From: Bog-756 sp963830165
Lineage (GTDB): Bacteria > Actinomycetota > Acidimicrobiia > Acidimicrobiales > RAAP-2
Assembly (NCBI GenBank): GCA_963830165.1
Contig: CAWHKZ010000002.1
Location: forward strand, 62,001-126,000
Length of the DNA stretch: 64,000 nucleotides
Direction of reading: 5' to 3'
The translations under genes were made by a program, and so were the position numbers. Numbering within the stretch: the first letter of the stretch is position 1; each line of letters opens with the position of its first letter. This document shows positions 27,353 to 38,296 of this stretch, piece by piece. Below the pieces are notes generated by a model. The model did no database searches and had not been told where the DNA came from. It was given only the letters and a program-made list of their open reading frames with translations.

Positions 27353-28833
27353 ATGGAGCACGTCGACGTCCTCATCGTGGGCGCCGGGCTGTCCGGGGTG
27401 GGGGCGGCCTGCCACCTCGAGGCGAAGCGGCCCGGCACCTCGTACGCCATCGTGGAGGCCCGCGGCGCCATCGGGGGCACGTGGGACCTGTTCCGCTACC
27501 CCGGCGTCCGCTCCGACTCGGACATGTTCACCCTCGGCTACTCCTTCGAGCCGTGGGTCGGGGAGAAGGCCATCGCCGACGGCCCCTCCATCCTCGACTA
27601 CATCCGCACCACGGCCCGGACCCACGGGATCGAGGACCGCATCCGGTTCCACCGGCGGGTGGTGGGTGCCTCGTGGTCGACGCCGGACGCCCGCTGGACC
27701 GTCGACGTCGAGGACACCGAGACCGGTGGGCGCGACCAGCTCACCTGCGGCTTCCTGTGGGGGAACACGGGGTACTACCGCTACGACCGCGGGCACCGGC
27801 CCGCCTTCCCGGGGGAGGCCGACTTCGGGGGCACCATCGTCCACCCCCAGCACTGGCCCGGGGACCTGGACTGGCGCGGCAAGCGGATCGTCGTCATCGG
27901 CAGCGGGGCCACCGCGGTGACCCTGGTGCCGGCCCTGGCCGACGGCGGGGCCGCCCACGTGACCATGCTGCAGCGGTCCCCCACCTACATCGTCGCCCGG
28001 CCGGGCGAGGACCGGGTGGCCGACGCCCTGCGCCGCCACCTGCCCGCCCGCACGGCCCATGCCGTCGTCCGTTGGAAGAACGTGGCGCTGACCCAGTTCA
28101 GCTTCCAGCTGAGCCGACGGGCACCCGAGGTCGTGAAGAAGGGGATCCGCAAGGGCGTGGTCGGGGCACTGCCCGAGGGGTACGACGTCGACACCGACTT
28201 CACCCCGCGCTACAACCCGTGGGACCAGCGCCTGTGCCTCGTGCCCGACGGCGACCTCTTCGCCGCCATCAGCGCCGGACGGGCGAGCGTGGTGACCGAC
28301 ACCATCGACACCTTCACGCCGACCGGCATCCGTCTCGCGTCGGGCCGCGAGCTCGAGGCCGACGTCGTCGTCACGGCGACCGGACTGTCGATGCAGCTGC
28401 TGGGCGGCATCGATCTCGAGGTCGACGACACCAAGGTCGTGCCCGGCGACTCCGTGGCCTACAAGGGCATCATGCTCTGCGGCGTGCCCAACATGGCCCT
28501 GACCTTCGGCTACACCAACGCCTCGTGGACGCTGAAGGCCGACCTGACGGCCGAGTACGTGTGCCGGCTGCTCGACGAGCTCGACGCCCGTGGCCTGCGC
28601 CAGGCCACGCCCCTCGCCCCCGACCCGGCCCTGCCCACCGAGCCGTTCATCGACTTCTCGTCCGGGTACGTCACCCGGGCCGCGCCGACCTGCCCAGGCA
28701 GGGGGCGACCACCCCGTGGCGCCTCCACCAGAACTACCTGCGGGACACGTGGATGCTGCGCTTCGCCAAGGTCGACGACGCCATGGTGCTGTCCAACCCC
28801 GGTCGGCGGTCCCGGGGGTCGGACGCCGCCTGA
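27353..28833 (+). CDS. ethA: EthA-like Baeyer-Villiger flavin monooxygenase (one frameshift)
   Basis: FAD- and NADPH-dependent monooxygenase that inserts oxygen into ketones; the mycobacterial ortholog EthA activates ethionamide. FAD Rossmann motif VGAGLSGVGAA (residues 9-19), BVMO fingerprint FGGTIVHPQHWP (158-169, FxGxxxHxxxWP) and NADPH motif GSGATA (183-188) are intact. Long stretches (GGTWDLFRYPGVRSDSDM, YNPWDQRLCLVP, YTNASWTLKADL) are nearly EthA. Near 28679-28682 one C of a CC run seems missing. Restoring it turns the end into ADLPRQGATTPWRLHQNYLR and stops at 28833, about 493 residues. As written the frame reads on into the MFS gene, an artificial fusion. The start is ATG 27353. Confidence 0.87.
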
Positions 28834-28880
28834 GCGGAGCGGCCCGTCCCCGGACCCGCGGGCCCCGGTCGCGCTACTTT

Positions 28881-28896
28881 GTCATCAACTGATGAC
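28881..28896. promoter_or_regulatory. Perfect palindrome overlapping the MFS start codon
   Basis: GTCATCAACTGATGAC is a perfect 7-bp inverted repeat with a 2-bp centre. Its right arm includes the ATG (28892) of the MFS gene. TetR-family operators often look like this, and a TetR gene ends the same operon. Binding here would block initiation directly. Confidence 0.45.
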
Positions 28897-30400
28897 TTCA
28901 GACCGCCGTACCACGCTGCTCGTCCCGACCCTGGTCTTCGTCGGCCTGCTCGTGGCCATCGTGAGCAGCCTCGGCGCCCCCCTGGTCCCGACCATCGCCC
29001 AGACCTACCGGGTCTCGCTGTCGACGTCCCAGTGGGTGCTCACGGCCACGCTGCTGACCGGGGCGCTGGCCACCCCGGTGCTGGGCAAGCTGGCCGACGG
29101 CTCCCGTCAGCGCGCCCTCATCGTGGCCATCCTCGGCGTCGTGCTGGCCGGGTGCGTGGTGTCCGCCCTGTCGACGTCGTTCGTGGTGCTGGTGCTCGGC
29201 CGCGCCCTGCAGGGCGTGGGCCTCGGCCTGCTGCCCGTGAACATGGCCATCGCCCGGCGCAATCTGGACCGGGAGCGGGCCGGCCGGGCCATCGCCACCC
29301 TGTCCGTGTCGACGGCCATCGGCGCCGGGCTGGGCTACCCGCTCACGGCCGTGGTGGCCCAGCTGCTGGGACTCCATGCCGCCTACTGGTTCGGCGCCCT
29401 GATGGTCGCCTCCGCCCTCGCCACCGCGGCCGCGGTGCTCCCGCCCCCCACCCGCGCCGGGCGCACGCCCTTCGACGTGTCCGGTGCGGTGCTACTCAGC
29501 CTGGCCGTGTCGGGCGCGTCGGTCGTGCTGAGCGAGGGCGGCACCTGGGGCTGGACGTCGGTGCGCAGCCTCGGACTGGTGGTGGCCAGCGCCGCCGTCC
29601 TGGCCGTGTGGGTCCCCCACGAGCTGCGGACGTCCCACCCCCTGGTCAACTTGCACCACCTGGCCAACCGGTCGGTGCTCATGGCCGACATCGCCGGCTT
29701 CCTCATGAGCATGTCCCTCTACCTGGTGCTGCCCATCGTGGTGGAGTTCATCCAGATCCCCCCGTCGAACGGGTTCGGCTTCGGGGCCTCCCTCATCGTG
29801 TCGGGCTTCGTGCTCACGCCGCTCTCCACCGGCACGTTCCTGGCCAGCCGGCTCCTCGTCCCCTACGAGCGGCGGTTCGGGGTGCGCAGCATGATCCCGC
29901 TCGGGGCGCTCGTGTTCGCCGCGGCCTCGGCCTACTTCGCCCTCGACCACGGGTCGCTGTGGCAGGCCTTCGTCACCCTCGGCGTCGTCGGCCTCGGGAT
30001 GGGCTTCACCTTCGCGGCCATGCCCGGCTTCATCGTCCGGGCCGTGACGCCGGCCGAGACGGGGAGCGCCACCGGCTTCTACCAGGTGCTGCGCAACATC
30101 GGGCTCTCCGTCGGGAGCGCCTTCGGCGCGGCCGTGCTGCTGGCCTACACGCCCCACGGCCACGTGCTGCCCGACGTCGGGGGTTTCCGGGTGGCCCTGC
30201 TCATCTCGGCCGGCCTGGGGGTGGCCACCGCGTTGCTCAGCTTCCTGCTGTCCGGCGCCCCCCGACAGGACGCCCGCGGAGCACCGTCCGCCGCCGGGCC
30301 CGACGCGGTGGAGCGGCGCATGGAGACCGAGGCGCTGCTCGACGGGACCGGAGCCATGCTGGGCGACGAGCTCGACCTCGACGCCGAAGGCCGGCCGTGA
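28892..30400 (+). CDS. MFS transporter, DHA2-like drug exporter
   Basis: 502-residue major facilitator protein with about 12-14 hydrophobic segments. The first helix is LLVPTLVFVGLLVAIVSSLG. The motif-A-like loop VLGKLADGSRQRALIV, the motif-C-like GLGLLPVNMAIA region and a late helix pair GMGFTFAAMPGFIVRAVTP are typical of actinobacterial multidrug exporters. The C-terminal 60 residues are hydrophilic. The start is ATG 28892, inside a palindrome and without a clear ribosome binding site, which hints at a short or absent leader. It follows ethA by 58 bp and is coupled (GTGA) to a TetR gene, so ethA-MFS-tetR may act on one xenobiotic or lipid. Confidence 0.84.
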   Translation: MTSDRRTTLLVPTLVFVGLLVAIVSSLGAPLVPTIAQTYRVSLSTSQWVLTATLLTGALATPVLGKLADGSRQRALIVAILGVVLAGCVVSALSTSFVVLVLGRALQGVGLGLLPVNMAIARRNLDRERAGRAIATLSVSTAIGAGLGYPLTAVVAQLLGLHAAYWFGALMVASALATAAAVLPPPTRAGRTPFDVSGAVLLSLAVSGASVVLSEGGTWGWTSVRSLGLVVASAAVLAVWVPHELRTSHPLVNLHHLANRSVLMADIAGFLMSMSLYLVLPIVVEFIQIPPSNGFGFGASLIVSGFVLTPLSTGTFLASRLLVPYERRFGVRSMIPLGALVFAAASAYFALDHGSLWQAFVTLGVVGLGMGFTFAAMPGFIVRAVTPAETGSATGFYQVLRNIGLSVGSAFGAAVLLAYTPHGHVLPDVGGFRVALLISAGLGVATALLSFLLSGAPRQDARGAPSAAGPDAVERRMETEALLDGTGAMLGDELDLDAEGRP

Positions 30401-31014
30401 CCCCGCCCCGCCCCGCCTCCGGGCCGGCCACACCGCCCGGCCCGCGGCGACCGCGCAATGCCGCGGCCACGCGCCAGGCGCTGCTCGAGGCCGCCCGCGA
30501 GCTGTTCGGCCACAAGGGCTACGAGCGCACCACGACCCGCGAGATCGGCGAGGCCGCCGGCGCCGACCCGTCCCTCATCGCCCGCTACTTCGGGTCCAAG
30601 GCCGGCCTCCACCTGGCCGTCATGATCACCGATCAGCTCGACGACGAGGACGTCGCCGGACCCCGCCGCCTGGGCGCCCCGCTCGACGACCTGGCCCACG
30701 TGGTCGAGGCGGTGCTGCGGCGCACGGCCCGCCGGGGACCCGGGCCCGTCCTCCAGGCCCTGGTACGCGACGACACGACCGGGGAGATCCGGGCCGCGGC
30801 CACCGCCCAGCTCGTGCGGCACCTGGTCGAGCCGGTGGCCGACCAGTACGCGGCGGCCGGCCTCGACCGGCCCACCCTGCGGGCCCAGGTGGCCGTGGCC
30901 GCCGTGATCGGTGTCGGCCTCGGCCGGTCGCAGGGGTGGTTCGAGGAACTGCACACCGCCGACCCCGACGACCTGGCCGGCCTGGTGGCCGACGCCTTCG
31001 CCCCGCCGGGGTGA
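30397..31014 (+). CDS. TetR-family transcriptional regulator
   Basis: 205-residue regulator. The HTH (TRQALLEAARELFGHKGYER, then TTREIGEAAGADPSLIARYF, residues about 25-68) is a textbook TetR N-terminus. The C-terminal ligand domain has QALVRDDTTGEIRA and AAVIGVGLGRS, like the TetR_C_17 group. GTG 30397 overlaps the MFS stop. It is the last gene of the ethA-MFS-tetR cluster and is probably autoregulatory through the palindrome at 28881-28896. Convergent with the amidase-like gene (21 bp apart). Confidence 0.83.
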   Translation: MTPPRPASGPATPPGPRRPRNAAATRQALLEAARELFGHKGYERTTTREIGEAAGADPSLIARYFGSKAGLHLAVMITDQLDDEDVAGPRRLGAPLDDLAHVVEAVLRRTARRGPGPVLQALVRDDTTGEIRAAATAQLVRHLVEPVADQYAAAGLDRPTLRAQVAVAAVIGVGLGRSQGWFEELHTADPDDLAGLVADAFAPPG

Positions 31015-31035
31015 TGCGACCCCCGGCGGAGGGCG

Positions 31036-32016
31036 TCAGTGGGACCCGGACGGAGCGAGGTACTGCTCGACGGCCTTGGCCAGTCCCCTGGCGATGACCT
31101 CCTGGTCGGCGGGGTCGGCGGCCAGGGTGCCCTCGAACGGGTCGGTCACGAAGAGGGGCTCGATGAGCGCCCCCGGCATGTCGGACGGGGTCGTGAAGTA
31201 GCCGGCCTCGGCCGGCCCCAGCAGCAGGACGTGCCCGTAGGTGGCGGCGGCCTCGGCCAGCGAGCTGTCCGTCGAGGTCTGCACGAGGGAGCCCTCCTGC
31301 GAGTCGGGCTGCACCCCGTCGTCGGGGATCTGCCAGCCCTTGGCGTTCATGGCCGCCAGCACGTCCTGCTGGACCAGCGTGGCCAGTCGGAGGTTGTCGG
31401 CGCTGAACGGCCGCGCCGTGTCGTAGGTGGTGACGCTCCCGGCGTCGGACGGGCTGCCCCCGCTGTCGAAGTAGATGCCCACCAGGACGGCGGCCCCGGC
31501 CGCGTTGGCGCACACGTCGCGGGCGGCCACGTCGTCGTGGGCGCCCTGCAGGCTGAGCACCCCGTCGGACAGGTCGGCGGGCGTCAGGCGCACCACGCTC
31601 GAGTCGGTGGTCCGTGACACCACCACCCGGTAGCCGTCGGCCCGCAGGAGCTGGGCCGCGTCGAGCTCGACGGGCAGGGTGGCGGAGGCCTCGTCGATGG
31701 TGGCCCCGGACGACGTGGTGCCCACCGCGCCGGGGTCGATGCCGCCGTGGCCGGCGTCCAGGAACACGGTCGTGTGGCGGTCGCCGGCCGTCGGGGCGAA
31801 GGCCACGCACGCCGTCGGCGAGAAGGCCGACGGGTCGAGCTGGACCCCGGCGGCGGTCGAGCCGGCCAGGGGCCGGCTCCTCACGACCACGACGGTCACG
31901 GCGACCACGAGGGCGAACAGGACGACCACCAGGCTGCGCCGCCGGCGGCGGCGCCGGATCCTCCGGTTCCGCTCGCCGGCGAGCTCCCGCGCGGTCAACG
32001 GTCGGTTGGCGGACAT
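31036..32016 (-). CDS. N-acetylmuramoyl-L-alanine amidase-like protein with altered zinc site
   Basis: 326 residues: a very basic cytoplasmic tail (RRIRRRRRRRS), one membrane helix (residues 28-46) and an extracytoplasmic Amidase_3 domain from about residue 82. The first zinc motif is intact (VFLDAGHGGIDPGAVG, His90), Glu109 is in place, and the catalytic-type Glu286 sits in LIEPLFVTDPFEG. The third ligand, normally His in an S-I-H-A-N/D motif, is replaced by Tyr182 (VGIYFDSG). Insertions around residues 136-170 are also unusual. It therefore anchors in the membrane and binds or cleaves peptidoglycan, but catalysis is doubtful. The start is ATG 32016. Confidence 0.75.
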   Translation of the reverse strand: MSANRPLTARELAGERNRRIRRRRRRRSLVVVLFALVVAVTVVVVRSRPLAGSTAAGVQLDPSAFSPTACVAFAPTAGDRHTTVFLDAGHGGIDPGAVGTTSSGATIDEASATLPVELDAAQLLRADGYRVVVSRTTDSSVVRLTPADLSDGVLSLQGAHDDVAARDVCANAAGAAVLVGIYFDSGGSPSDAGSVTTYDTARPFSADNLRLATLVQQDVLAAMNAKGWQIPDDGVQPDSQEGSLVQTSTDSSLAEAAATYGHVLLLGPAEAGYFTTPSDMPGALIEPLFVTDPFEGTLAADPADQEVIARGLAKAVEQYLAPSGSH

Positions 32017-32146
32017 CGTCCGTACAGTGAATCAGCCCCGGCGCGGCCGGCGGGGTCGCCCCGGCGCCGCAGGGGGAAGCGCCGGACGGCGTCCACCTTT
32101 GGGCGGACGGGGCCGCAGGGTGGCGCCGTGTGGTCTCTGTGGCCTC

Positions 32147-32737
32147 TCACGCGGAGGCGGTGTCCGGGTCCCCCACCCAACGGGCGAGGTACCGGCCGAT
32201 GGCGTTCCCCTCCACGGTACGGACGCCGTTCGAGGCGAACCCGCAGCCGCCGAGGTCGACGGACACCTCCACCCCGGGACCGGACGGATAGGCGAACCGC
32301 ACCAGGTCGAGGGCGCCGTCCCAGTTGGGACAGCTGTACCTGACGGACCCGTCGATCACCCGCCACGTCGTCGCATCGAGCTCGGACACGAGTCGGTGGA
32401 GATCGGCACCGGTCACCGTGGCCCTCGCCACCGCCGCGCCGGCGCCCTCCGACGTCGTCCCCAGTCCGCCGTAGCGGCAGACGGTGGCGACCGATGGGCC
32501 CGTCGGGACCAGGACGGCGTCCAGTCCGGGACGGACCGGGGTCTCGGGAGAGGTCGGGCCCGGCCCGCCGGCCTGGGCGTCGGGGCACGCCGGCGCGTCC
32601 ACGGCGACGGCGACCGTGGTGGCCGTCTGCGCCGTCGGCGGCACGGTCGAACCGCAGGCCTTCACCAGCAGCGCCGCCGCCCCGACGGTGGCCGCCGCCC
32701 GACCGGCTGTCCGGCCGGAGCCGGCGGGTCTCGCCAT
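32147..32737 (-). CDS. Secreted hypothetical protein
   Basis: 196 residues with an N-terminal signal-like segment (RAAATVGAAALLVKACGS). The Cys could be a lipidation site, but Lys at -2 makes the lipobox poor. The mature part holds four more Cys (residues in APACPD, ATVCRYG, RYSCPNW and LGGCGFAS), consistent with two disulfides outside the cell. RYSCPNWDGALDLVRFAYPSG then VEVSVDLGGCGFASNG resembles a small beta domain found in actinobacterial secreted proteins, which I cannot name. The start is ATG 32737. Not clearly in an operon: 130 bp to the amidase-like gene. Confidence 0.6.
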   Translation of the reverse strand: MARPAGSGRTAGRAAATVGAAALLVKACGSTVPPTAQTATTVAVAVDAPACPDAQAGGPGPTSPETPVRPGLDAVLVPTGPSVATVCRYGGLGTTSEGAGAAVARATVTGADLHRLVSELDATTWRVIDGSVRYSCPNWDGALDLVRFAYPSGPGVEVSVDLGGCGFASNGVRTVEGNAIGRYLARWVGDPDTASA

Positions 32738-32779
32738 ACCCCGACCCTACGACCCGCGCCGGACGGCGCGAGGTCGCCG

Positions 32780-34999
<2,220 letters not shown>

Positions 35000-35085
35000 G
35001 CCGTGCTCCGTCGTCAAGGGGTTGGGTCGGGTCGTCCCAACGATAGACGCACCCCATCGGGCCCCCGGAGGCCGGAGCCGGCGGG

Positions 35086-35967
35086 TCAGGCCCCCGAGAG
35101 GCGGGCGAGGGCCACGGCCGCCGCGGTGGCCACGTTGAGCGAGTCCACTCCCGGGGCCATCGGGATGGTGGCCACGGCATCGGCGGCGGCCAGGGCCCCC
35201 TCCGACAGGCCCGGGCCCTCGGCACCGAGCAGGAGGGCCACCGGATCGCGCCGGGAGGCCAGGGTCCGCAGGGTCACGTTCCCGGGTCCGCCATCCGGCC
35301 CCGGCCCGGGGTGGGGCGCCAGGGCGCACACCGCGAACCCGGCATCGCGCACCCGGTCGAGGCCGGCCGGCCACGGGTCGAGGCGGGCCCACGGCATGCG
35401 GAGGGCGTGCCCCACCGAGACCCGCACGGCGCGCCGGTAGAGGGGGTCGCCGCTCGTGGGATCGAGGAGGACGGCGCCGGCCCCGAAGGCGGCCGCGTTG
35501 CGGAAGACGGCGCCGATGTTCTCGGGGTCGTTGAGCCCCTCGAGCACGACGGCCAGCGGCGGTCCGCCGCCCACGCTCGGCGTGGCGGCCGCGGTGGCCA
35601 GTACCGACGTGGCATCGGCGCCGGCCGGCCGGGTGGCCGTCGCCACGACCCCGCGGTGGAACCGGAAGCCGACCAGGTCGGCCATGCCGTCCCGGGGCAC
35701 GACGAAGACGGGGGCGCCCCGCGCCCGCACGGCGGCGACCAGGTCGCCGACCAGGGACACCTGGTGGCCGTCGACCAGCAGCGACCGGACGGCGAGGGTG
35801 GTGTCGAGCAGCTGGCGGACGGCCACCCGGCCCTCCACCACCACGATGCCCAGTTCGAACTCGATCCGCCGGCGGTAGGCCGGGTCGTTGAGGTCGCGGT
35901 ACTCCTCGAGGCGCTCGTCGCCCAGCCCGTCGACGGTGACGAGGGGGCCGGGGGGCGCGTCGTCCAT
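35086..35967 (-). CDS. TrmH-family (SpoU) RNA 2'-O-methyltransferase
   Basis: 293-residue SPOUT-class methyltransferase that would use S-adenosylmethionine on a ribose of tRNA or rRNA. Motif 1 is VVLEGLNDPENIGAVFRNAAAFGA, motif 2 LLLGAEGPGLS and motif 3 IPMAPGVDSLNVATAAAVAL; all knot residues (N, R, S, N) are present. The N-terminal 100 residues are the usual L30e-like substrate-binding part (GIVVVEGRVAVRQLLDT). The start is ATG 35967. Orthologs in actinobacteria are generally annotated as TrmH or RlmB-like; the exact target cannot be read from the sequence. Confidence 0.87.
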   Translation of the reverse strand: MDDAPPGPLVTVDGLGDERLEEYRDLNDPAYRRRIEFELGIVVVEGRVAVRQLLDTTLAVRSLLVDGHQVSLVGDLVAAVRARGAPVFVVPRDGMADLVGFRFHRGVVATATRPAGADATSVLATAAATPSVGGGPPLAVVLEGLNDPENIGAVFRNAAAFGAGAVLLDPTSGDPLYRRAVRVSVGHALRMPWARLDPWPAGLDRVRDAGFAVCALAPHPGPGPDGGPGNVTLRTLASRRDPVALLLGAEGPGLSEGALAAADAVATIPMAPGVDSLNVATAAAVALARLSGA

Positions 35968-36037
35968 CCCGCCACCTTACGGACGGGCGCCCGGTCGGGC
36001 AGGCGGCCACCGCCCCGGCTTCGCTGGGCAGCCCCGC

Positions 36038-37762
36038 TCAGCAGCACCTGGGCCCGGCCGTGGTGGCCAGGTGGCGGTGCGGTGCAGGGTCCACCTTCTC
36101 CACGTCGGCCAGGAACGCCCGCACATCGACCTTCCGGCCGGCGACCCAGGTCCCCCGCACCTTCACATGGGTGGTGAGCGTGCGCGGGTCGACGGCCGTC
36201 GGATCGGCACTGAGCTCGACCAGGTCGGCCAGCTTGCCCACCTCGATCGTGCCCAGGTCGTGGTCGCGCCCGAGCTGTCGGGCGCCGTGGATCGTGTGGG
36301 CCCGCAGCGCCTGGTCCATGGTCAGCGCCTGGTTCGCCCCGTGCACCGCACCGCTCGGTGTGGCCCGGGTGACCGCGGCCTGGATGTTGAGCAGCGGGAT
36401 GGGTGGCGACACGGCGCCGTCGTTGTGCAGGGAGGGCTGCACACCGGCCGCCCAGGCGTCGGCGAAGCGCTGCCACTGCGACCCGATCTCGGGGGTGAAC
36501 AGCTGCCCGTCGAGCAGGTCACCCCAGTAGATGAACTGGAACGGCGCCAACGAGATCGTCACCCCGAGACGCGCCGCACGGTCGAACTGGTCGCCGCGCC
36601 CCGCCCCGCAGTGCTCGACCCGCCAGCGGTGGTCGGTGCCCGCCAGCCCGTGGCGGGCCAGGCCGGCCTCGTAGCAGTCGAGCACGACGTCGAGGCCGAC
36701 GTCGCCGTTGCAGTGGAAGGAGAACTGCCAGCCCTGGCCGGCGAACCGGTCGAGGATGGCGTCGAGCTCCGCCCGGGTGTAGTTCATGTTCCCCTCACCG
36801 GAGGGGCCGATCGGGATCTGGCCCGCCCGGACCGCCTCGCTGTCGGCGTAGGGGAAGCTGAGGGCGGCGGTGCCCACCCACGGGGACCCGTCGGCCCACA
36901 GCTTGATGCCCTGCTTCCAGAGCATGTCGGGCACGGTCGACTCCACGACCGCACCCGGGTCGTCGGCGACGGACATGTGGTAGAGCCCGATGCGGATCGG
37001 GCACCCCGGCTGCGTGGCCAGGGCCTCGTAGCCCTGCAGGAAGGGAGTGTCGTACGCGTGCTCGGACGTCATGGTCACGCCGTTGCGGCTCATCAGGGCG
37101 TACCACTTGGCGGCCGAGTGCAGCGGATGGGGGACGACGTCGGCGAGGACGGCGTCGGCGGCGCCGAACACGGCGGGCGTCTCGAAGGCCAGGCCCGTCA
37201 CGTTGCCCTCGTCGTCACGGGAGTACGAGCCGCCCACCGGGTCGGCCGGCGGCGACGCGTCCCAGCCGTTGGCGGCGATCACCGCCGAGTTGAAGTACGC
37301 GAGGTGGCCCGAGTTGTCGAGCACCACGGCCGGCCGGGTCGGGAAGTACCGGTCGAGCACGTCGGCGGTCAGGATCGGTGCACCCTGCAGCATGCGATCG
37401 ACCCCGTTGAAGAACACGGGCGCGCCGTCGGGGGTGGCTCCGTTCACCCGGGTGAACTCGTCGGTGACGTCCTTCCACGTCGGGAAGCCCACATAGGGGG
37501 CGATCCAGTGGGCCGGCTCCTGGGTCACGACACCCGACAGGAAGGGGTGGCTGTGGGCGTCGACGAACCCGGGCAGGAGGACGTGGGTGCCGAGGTCGGT
37601 GACGGTGGCGTCGGGTGCGGCCCTCCGGCACTCCTCCGGCGAGCCGACGGCCAGGATCCTGCCGGTGGCGTCGTCCACGGCCAGGGCCGTGGCCCGGGTG
37701 TCGTCGGCGTCCAGGGTCAGGACCGCGGCGGCCGTCAGGATGGTGGTGGTCTCGTCCGTCAT
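36038..37762 (-). CDS. Amidohydrolase, YtcJ-like (Amidohydro_3)
   Basis: 574-residue metal-dependent hydrolase. The metal motif HxH is in GFVDAHSHPFLSG (about residues 68-72). Later ligands are in SFHCNGDVGLD, RVEHCGAG and the Asp of SLHNDGAVSPP. The composite beta sandwich is formed by the first 60 residues and by LGTIEVGKLADLVELSADPT near the end. The C-terminus ends in a Cys-Cys pair, which is odd. ATG 37762 follows a GGGGAGGGAC site. YtcJ-like enzymes hydrolyse N-substituted formamides, cyclic amides or similar; the substrate is not predictable. Cytoplasmic, no signal peptide. Confidence 0.83.
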   Translation of the reverse strand: MTDETTTILTAAAVLTLDADDTRATALAVDDATGRILAVGSPEECRRAAPDATVTDLGTHVLLPGFVDAHSHPFLSGVVTQEPAHWIAPYVGFPTWKDVTDEFTRVNGATPDGAPVFFNGVDRMLQGAPILTADVLDRYFPTRPAVVLDNSGHLAYFNSAVIAANGWDASPPADPVGGSYSRDDEGNVTGLAFETPAVFGAADAVLADVVPHPLHSAAKWYALMSRNGVTMTSEHAYDTPFLQGYEALATQPGCPIRIGLYHMSVADDPGAVVESTVPDMLWKQGIKLWADGSPWVGTAALSFPYADSEAVRAGQIPIGPSGEGNMNYTRAELDAILDRFAGQGWQFSFHCNGDVGLDVVLDCYEAGLARHGLAGTDHRWRVEHCGAGRGDQFDRAARLGVTISLAPFQFIYWGDLLDGQLFTPEIGSQWQRFADAWAAGVQPSLHNDGAVSPPIPLLNIQAAVTRATPSGAVHGANQALTMDQALRAHTIHGARQLGRDHDLGTIEVGKLADLVELSADPTAVDPRTLTTHVKVRGTWVAGRKVDVRAFLADVEKVDPAPHRHLATTAGPRCC

Positions 37763-37861
37763 CGGTCCCTCCCCATGGCTGCGCCGCCGACACGCGCAAC
37801 GTAGCAACCGGGTTCGGGCAGCGTTGCGATGCGGGGGCACCACCCGGTGCCGGCCCGAGGG

Positions 37862-38296
37862 TTACGAGACCGCGGCGGCGTCCACCCGCGCGAGGATCCC
37901 GGCCAGGGTCTCGAGCTCGGTCGGGGTCAGGTCGCGGAGCACCTCGGGCGGCTGGTCCATGATGCGGTTGGCCCGGTCGGCGACCCGCGCCCCCTCCGGG
38001 GTGGCTGTCACCAGCTTGCTCCGCCGGTCGGTCGGGTGCGGGCGCCGCTCCACCAGGCCACGGGCCTCGAGGTCGTCGACGACGGGCGTGCAGTTGGCCG
38101 CGTCGATGCCGATGGCCGCGGCCAGCTCGCCCATGGTCATCGGCGCGACGGCCACCCGGCGCAGCGCCCGCAGGCGCCCGAAGGGCAGGTCCACGGCCTC
38201 GCTCACCCGCTGCCGGCGCCGGCTGTCGAGCACGAGCTCGCACATGATCGACCAGGCGGCCTGCGCCGCGTCCGTCCCGTTCTTCCCGCCGGTCAT
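37862..38296 (-). CDS. MarR-family transcriptional regulator
   Basis: 144-residue winged-helix regulator. MTMGELAAAIGIDAANCTPVVDDLEARGLVER is the HTH. The wing is RRPHPTDRRSKLVTATPEG with the conserved D-x-R-S/R pair. The outer helices give the dimer interface. ATG 38296 overlaps the stop of the upstream MFS exporter gene (ATGA), so this is an exporter-regulator operon in which MarR probably represses its own promoter near 39800-39840. Ligand unknown. Confidence 0.84.
   Translation of the reverse strand: MTGGKNGTDAAQAAWSIMCELVLDSRRRQRVSEAVDLPFGRLRALRRVAVAPMTMGELAAAIGIDAANCTPVVDDLEARGLVERRPHPTDRRSKLVTATPEGARVADRANRIMDQPPEVLRDLTPTELETLAGILARVDAAAVS

Noticed and set aside
27353..30400. Apparent 1015-residue monooxygenase-MFS fusion protein
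   Set aside because: The join has about 60 residues of Arg/Pro-rich noise. Adding one C near 28680 restores the EthA C-terminus and its own stop at 28833, and the MFS gene has its own ATG at 28892.
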